DNA of 64,000 bases from Betaproteobacteria bacterium Ga0077523. GTDB taxonomy: Bacteria > Pseudomonadota > Gammaproteobacteria > Burkholderiales > Ga0077523. The stretch lies in contig LNDQ01000150.1 in assembly GCA_001464695.1 (NCBI GenBank), forward strand, positions 62,001-126,000. The letters run 5' to 3'. Shown piece after piece: positions 59,599 through 64,000 of this stretch (its first letter is position 1; each line of letters starts with the position of its first letter). The translations under genes and the position numbers were made by a program. Below the pieces are notes generated by a model, which did not search any database, had not been told where the DNA came from, and saw only the letters and a list, made by a program, of their open reading frames with translations.

Positions 59599-61272
59599 TC
59601 ACGGGGCTGGACTCGCGGCGAGGTCCGGGTAGTCGGCGCGGAACTTGAGCCATGCGGATTCGAAGTCGTTGGTCGGCGTGGCGGTACCCTGGGTCACGGC
59701 GACAAAGTGCCGCTGCTCCGGGTGGATGGGTGCGAGCGCACCGTTGGCGAGGGCACGCAGATAGCGGCCATAGGTTTCCAGGGCATGCCGTTCGCGGGCA
59801 CCGTAGGCTTCGCCGAGCGGCACGTCGAATCCGCCGGCCGCGAGGAGCCGGAGGTGTTCCTCGGGCAACGGGTTCTTCACCTGCGCGACCAGGGCCGCGA
59901 CGCTGTCGACTGCGCGAGGGGTGCGCAGGATCGCCGTGTGTTCGGCCTCGAAGCCGTACGTCCGCGTTGCGCTTCGCAGCGCCGGTGCCGGCAATTGCTG
60001 CGCGAGCGGTACGACACCGTCACTGCCCCGGGCGATGTCATCGCGGCTCCGATAGGCGTAGATCAGATGATGCTCGGTTGAGGGCGGGAGTGGCTGCCGG
60101 AACAGCCCCTGTATGAAAGCACCCGCGGGGTCCAGATCGCGCCAGGCCGGCGGAACGATCGGCGCGTTGTCGACGCCCAGGCGTGCGCTCGGGTCGCCGC
60201 CGAACGGAGTCGCCAGTGTGACGATCGCTGCGACGTCGACACCGCTTCCGGCCGCTGTCCGCAAGTTCATCGCTTCGCGGACCACGAGGCCCCCCATGCT
60301 GTGAGCGACGATCACCATCGGAGCGCCTTCACGCGGAATCACGCGACCGGACAGGAACACGTCGTGAAACAATCGGGCCAGCTGTTCGAGATCCGCGCCG
60401 CTCGGGTAGTAGAAGAACCACGGCTTGCTGCGGGTCCGATCGAGGCCTTCGACCATGGTCGAGAACTGTCGCGGCGAACCGCCGATCCCGTGAACGAACA
60501 CGACCGGAACCTTGTAGCCCGCGTCCTCTTCCAGCGCATAGAACATCATGGGTGCAAGCTCGACGAACGCTGCCGGGTCGTAGATCCCCATCTGCGCCGT
60601 GGCCTCCGAGAAGATCGGATCGTCGATCGACCGGAGGGCCCCTTTCGGAAAGAACAACGATTCGCGCGCTGGTCGCTCGATCGGCACGGCGATCGCGGCA
60701 AGGTCCGGGATCGCGACGCCATAAGGCGCCACCAGGGCGATGTCGACGCTTCCCGCCACTTTGTCGGGAAAGGTGGAGCTGGCCAGATGGACTGCGGTCT
60801 CGCCTACGACTTCGCCCTCGTCGTAGATGCCGTTGCCATTCGAGTCAGCGAGCACGAGCAGGCGGTACTCGCCTTGCGGCAGGTTCATGCCGAAGTACGA
60901 CGCCGCCTTGCCGAGGCGATTGACCTCGACCACTTCGTTCGGTCGATACCGATTCGAGAGCGCGACGACGGACAAGGATTCCGTCGCGCCGGCCGACGCC
61001 GGCGTCTCGAGCAACCGCCCGTAGACGAACCAGGTGTCCTTCCCCAGGACGTGCTTGGCCAGCCATTGTCGCGGCGTCTCGTCGTGCTGGGCCTCGTAGC
61101 GCTTCTGCACCGACGTGTAACGCAGATAAGTGCAGCCGCTGGCAAGGGCCAACAGACCCAGCACGATCGCCGCGGGAAGCAGCGTTCGAATGGGCGATGA
61201 GGTGCGGCGGCACTCGCTGATGGCGCCCGTGACGCGGCCTGTGCGCACCTTGCGCTGAAGCGTGTGCCCCAT
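59599..61272 (-). CDS. Alpha/beta-hydrolase lipoprotein (lipase-like)
   Basis: A 557-residue protein. A long basic N-terminal tail precedes a hydrophobic segment with a lipobox ending ASGC, Cys-47. A beta-rich domain (about residues 80-180, with ADSNGNGIYDEGEVVG, an EF-hand-like Ca2+ loop) is followed by the hydrolase: VFVHGIGGSPRQF, the nucleophile elbow VIVAHSMGGLVVREAM with Ser, IVTLATPFGG, DGVVPLAQQLPA and a late His in FEAEHTAIL. A triacylglycerol/ester substrate is likely; related proteins are called lipases. The gene is divergent from the AsmA gene. Confidence 0.75.
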   Translation of the reverse strand: MGHTLQRKVRTGRVTGAISECRRTSSPIRTLLPAAIVLGLLALASGCTYLRYTSVQKRYEAQHDETPRQWLAKHVLGKDTWFVYGRLLETPASAGATESLSVVALSNRYRPNEVVEVNRLGKAASYFGMNLPQGEYRLLVLADSNGNGIYDEGEVVGETAVHLASSTFPDKVAGSVDIALVAPYGVAIPDLAAIAVPIERPARESLFFPKGALRSIDDPIFSEATAQMGIYDPAAFVELAPMMFYALEEDAGYKVPVVFVHGIGGSPRQFSTMVEGLDRTRSKPWFFYYPSGADLEQLARLFHDVFLSGRVIPREGAPMVIVAHSMGGLVVREAMNLRTAAGSGVDVAAIVTLATPFGGDPSARLGVDNAPIVPPAWRDLDPAGAFIQGLFRQPLPPSTEHHLIYAYRSRDDIARGSDGVVPLAQQLPAPALRSATRTYGFEAEHTAILRTPRAVDSVAALVAQVKNPLPEEHLRLLAAGGFDVPLGEAYGARERHALETYGRYLRALANGALAPIHPEQRHFVAVTQGTATPTNDFESAWLKFRADYPDLAASPAP

Positions 61273-61394
61273 GATCGTTGAGTGCTTGAACCGACGCTGC
61301 AGTGGCAGTCCGGTGCGCTATGGTACCGGTCCCGACGGACTGCATTCGTGGCCGATGCCCCGGGAGATGCGTGCCGGTCGAGGCTCCGGCGATA

Positions 61395-64000
61395 ATGGCG
61401 CCGATGACCCCTTCCGTTCCCCAATCCGTCCGCACGGTCGCACGCCGTACCGGCCGTGTCGCCCGCAAGACCGCCATCTGGACCCTGATCGGGGTGGGCG
61501 TGCTCATCGTGCTGCTGGTGCTGGCGTTGCTGTACGTGGCGTTCGTGGGCGTCACCGTGAGTGCGGCACCCTGGCGCGACACGATCTCGAAGGCGGCGAG
61601 CGAGGCGCTACGCCGTCCGGTGGTGCTGGAAGGGCCGTTGCTGATGACGGTGTCCTTGCGCCCGGCCCTGCGCATCGGCGGTGTCCGCATCGACAACCCG
61701 CCGGGTTTCGACACCCCCGCGTTCGCCACCCTGGGCGATGCACGGGCCGAGGTCGATCTCAAGCCCTGGTTGCAGGGGCGCTTGCGCATCGAGAACCTGG
61801 AGGCCTCGAATGTGAAGGTATCACTCGAGCGGTTGCGTGACGGCGCGGCCAACTGGGTGTTCGATCTCTCGGGCGACCAGACGGTGCCGGAGGTGAAGGC
61901 CGATCCGTCGAAGCCCTTCCAGCCGCCCAACGTGTCGCTGGAGGTGCGTCGCCTCGCGTTGCGCAACATCGACGTGGAGTATCGCAACGCGTTCTCGACC
62001 CAGGTGCGCAGCTTCGCGCTCGACACGCTCGACGGTTCCATCGAACGCGGCAAGCCGATCCAGGTGACCATGAAGGGGCGGGTGGACAAGTCCTTCCCGT
62101 ACCAGGCGACGGTGGAGGGCGGGCCGCTCGACCAGTTGATCCGCTCGCCGGAGCCGTGGCCCTTCAATGTGGCGTTCGAGTTTCTCGGCACGCGACTCAA
62201 CATCAACGGCTCGCGTGATCCGCGAGCAGGTACCACGGAACTCCTGTTCGGCCTCGGCACGGACAACCTGCGCGAGTTCGAGCGCTTCCTCCAGTCGCCG
62301 TTGCCGAAGGTGGGCACGACCGCGGTGGTGGGCAAGGCGCAGGAGAAGGGCGGGGTCTACACGGTCACCGGCCTTCACGTGAGCTATGGCACCTCGCTGC
62401 TGTCGGGCGACATCGAAGTGGCCCTGGTGGGTGAGCGGCCGCGGGTAACGGGGGTGCTCAGCGCCGACAGCATCGACTTGAGGCCCTTCCTCGAATTCGA
62501 TCAACCGTCCGACGAACCCGAGAAGCCGATCTCGTTCGCGGATCTCGAAAAGCAGACTCTCGACCTCCGGGCGCTGGTCGGCATCGACGCGGACTTCGAA
62601 CTCAGGGTCGGACGCTGGATCGGCCTGCCCGGCAACATCCGCGACTCGATGCTCGCCGTGCGCATCGCGGGTGGCAAGCTGGCAGCACCCGTGGCGGCGA
62701 CCATCGCCGACGTGCCGCTGAAGGGTGAGATCGACCTGGACGGTGCCGCCGAGGTGCCGGCATTCTCCATCGCGCTCGGCACGAAGAACTCGCCGCTCGG
62801 CGGACTTGCCGAGTTCCTTGCGGGGGTGCGCGGCGTGCAAGGCCGCGTGGGGCGCTTCGATCTGGAGCTGGCCGGCCGTGGCGCGACTCTCGGCGAACTG
62901 GTGCGCGGCCTCGAAGCGAAGTTCTACATCGAGAACGGACACCTCTCCTACGGCAACGTGGAAGGCGGCCGACCCGTGGAGTTCACGCTCGACCGGTTCG
63001 ACATCCGCCTGCCGCACAAGCAGGGCATGACCGGTGACATTCGCGGCACTCTGATCGGCGAGCGCTTCGCGGCGCGCCTGAAGGGCGGCGACCTGCCTTC
63101 GATCCTGCGCGAGTTGCGCTCGCCGGTTCAGATCGAGCTGGAAGGTTCCGGCGCGAAGCTCACCGCCAAGGGCGTACTCGCTCGTCCCGGTACGCAGAGC
63201 GGGACCGACATCGCATTCCGCTTCGATGCTCCGCGCGCCGGGGACCTGTCGCGCTGGATCGGGGCGGCGCCCGATTCGAAGCTGCCGGTCTCCATCGCCG
63301 GCAAGGCGCAGATACAAAGCGACGAATGGCACCTGGACGGACTCAAGCTGAAGCTCGGTCGCAGTGACATCAGCATCGATGCGCACCGCACCGGCATCGG
63401 CAGTGCCAAACCCATGATCGTCGTCGCCCTGCGCAGCGAGCTGCTCGATTCCCTGGAACTCGCGCAGTTCACGCCACCGCCGAAGCCTGCTGCCGAGAAG
63501 CCGAAACCGGGCAAGACTTCCATCGACATTCCGATCCTGCCCGGCGGCATCGACCTGGCCGAAGCGGACATCGGCATCGGCCTCGCGCGCGTCGTGCTGG
63601 AGCGCGGCGATCTGACCGATGTCGGCTTCGCGATGCGCCTGCGCGATGGGCGCATGGAATCCTCGCCCTTCGGGGCGACCCTGGTCGGCGTGCCGTTCAC
63701 CGGCACCGTTGCGCTCGATCTGCGCGGCGACATGCCGGAAGCCTCGCTCCAGATGGCCGCCGGCAAGGTCGACGTGGGCGATCTGCTGAAACGCCTCAAG
63801 GTGGCCGAAGACATCGAGGTGAAGGTCGACAGCCTCGCCGTCGCGCTGGTCGGGCGCGGCAGTCGTTTGCTGGAGATGCTCGAGCGCTCGCAGTTCGAGG
63901 CGAAGCTGACGGGCGGCCAGTACGTGCTGCGTGACCCCACGAAGAAGGTGCTGGCCACCATCGGACTCAAGCAAGTGGTGGCGGCCGCTCCGCCGGGCCA
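61395..64000 (+). CDS. AsmA family protein, 3' end outside window
   Basis: At least 868 residues are open to the end of the window with no stop. A single N-terminal transmembrane helix (AIWTLIGVGVLIVLLVLALLYVAFVG, about residues 25-50) is followed by the AsmA N domain (VVLEGPLLMTVSLRPALRIGGVRIDNPPGFDTPAFATLGDARAEVDLKPWLQGRLRIENLEAS) and repeated beta-rich stretches such as LELAGRGATLGELVRGL, typical of AsmA/TamB/YhdP-like bridge proteins. These move lipids between the membranes or affect outer-membrane assembly. The start is ATG 61395, with ATG 61404 possible. The protein faces the periplasm. Confidence 0.85.
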   Translation, partial: MAPMTPSVPQSVRTVARRTGRVARKTAIWTLIGVGVLIVLLVLALLYVAFVGVTVSAAPWRDTISKAASEALRRPVVLEGPLLMTVSLRPALRIGGVRIDNPPGFDTPAFATLGDARAEVDLKPWLQGRLRIENLEASNVKVSLERLRDGAANWVFDLSGDQTVPEVKADPSKPFQPPNVSLEVRRLALRNIDVEYRNAFSTQVRSFALDTLDGSIERGKPIQVTMKGRVDKSFPYQATVEGGPLDQLIRSPEPWPFNVAFEFLGTRLNINGSRDPRAGTTELLFGLGTDNLREFERFLQSPLPKVGTTAVVGKAQEKGGVYTVTGLHVSYGTSLLSGDIEVALVGERPRVTGVLSADSIDLRPFLEFDQPSDEPEKPISFADLEKQTLDLRALVGIDADFELRVGRWIGLPGNIRDSMLAVRIAGGKLAAPVAATIADVPLKGEIDLDGAAEVPAFSIALGTKNSPLGGLAEFLAGVRGVQGRVGRFDLELAGRGATLGELVRGLEAKFYIENGHLSYGNVEGGRPVEFTLDRFDIRLPHKQGMTGDIRGTLIGERFAARLKGGDLPSILRELRSPVQIELEGSGAKLTAKGVLARPGTQSGTDIAFRFDAPRAGDLSRWIGAAPDSKLPVSIAGKAQIQSDEWHLDGLKLKLGRSDISIDAHRTGIGSAKPMIVVALRSELLDSLELAQFTPPPKPAAEKPKPGKTSIDIPILPGGIDLAEADIGIGLARVVLERGDLTDVGFAMRLRDGRMESSPFGATLVGVPFTGTVALDLRGDMPEASLQMAAGKVDVGDLLKRLKVAEDIEVKVDSLAVALVGRGSRLLEMLERSQFEAKLTGGQYVLRDPTKKVLATIGLKQVVAAAPPG

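Noticed and set aside
61821-63974. Minus-strand open frame of 717 codons at the window end
   Set aside because: It is the antisense of the AsmA-family gene, whose forward frame is open to the edge and has a real N-terminal helix and family motifs.
1-64000. tRNA, rRNA, CRISPR arrays, insertion sequences, phage or plasmid genes, toxin-antitoxin pairs and restriction systems
   Set aside because: I looked for each and saw none with supporting sequence; this is by eye only and a covariance-model scan could still find a small RNA.

Overview
The window is gene-dense, GC-rich bacterial chromosome (about two thirds G+C by eye), with about 56 protein genes and no tRNA, rRNA, CRISPR array, insertion sequence or phage gene that I can recognise. 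The gene set suggests a Betaproteobacterium: NodT-type outer-membrane factors, outer-membrane phospholipase A, fused MnmC, class I PPK2, many small beta-barrels ending in Phe, and catabolic ornithine carbamoyltransferase next to arginine deiminase. This placement is an inference from gene content, not a phylogeny.

Layout. 1-12.5 kb is mixed housekeeping: the end of an amidase, a methyltransferase, a HpcH/HpaI-type aldolase convergent with a 2-keto-4-pentenoate-hydratase-like enzyme, a PLD-family lipoprotein, a DNA glycosylase overlapping mnmC, a Kef-type antiporter, and an orphan amino-acid binding protein. 12.5-22.6 kb is an envelope region: a TAXI-type binding protein, three beta-barrels including PldA, DUF2252, DUF502, an OprP-like porin, PPK2 and a small RRM protein. 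22.6-28.9 kb is a complete RND efflux operon (adaptor, pump, outer-membrane factor). 29.5-34.5 kb, on the opposite strand, is a four-gene operon DUF3302 - HlyD adaptor - outer-membrane factor - HD-GYP phosphodiesterase with no recognisable pump. Both outer-membrane factors carry the same extra C-terminal domain of about 110 residues. 34.7-37.6 kb encodes a Ca2+/H+ exchanger, a VIT-like membrane protein and an AraC regulator.

38-55 kb is the most coherent block, an arginine / ornithine / amide-nitrogen island on one strand: lipoprotein, DcaP-like porin, arginine-type decarboxylase, ornithine-type decarboxylase, PotE-like antiporter, amino-acid binding protein, arcA, arcB, arcC, OmpW-like barrel, FUSC-like and TRIC-like membrane proteins, exported asparaginase and a glutaminase with a signal peptide. 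Together these could convert arginine to agmatine, or through citrulline and ornithine to putrescine, with ATP from carbamoyl phosphate and ammonia release. This fits acid resistance and anaerobic energy supply. A near-consensus FNR/ANR-type box lies in the 436-bp gap upstream.

55-64 kb returns to miscellaneous genes: a DUF2780 lipoprotein, an unknown lipoprotein, a cupin, a broken NTF2-like gene with two lesions, a membrane-anchored AraC regulator, a beta-barrel, a lipoprotein alpha/beta hydrolase, and the start of an AsmA-family gene that runs off the window.

The best candidates for something undescribed are the shared extra domain on the two outer-membrane factors, and the pump-less DUF3302/HlyD/OMF conduit linked to a c-di-GMP phosphodiesterase.
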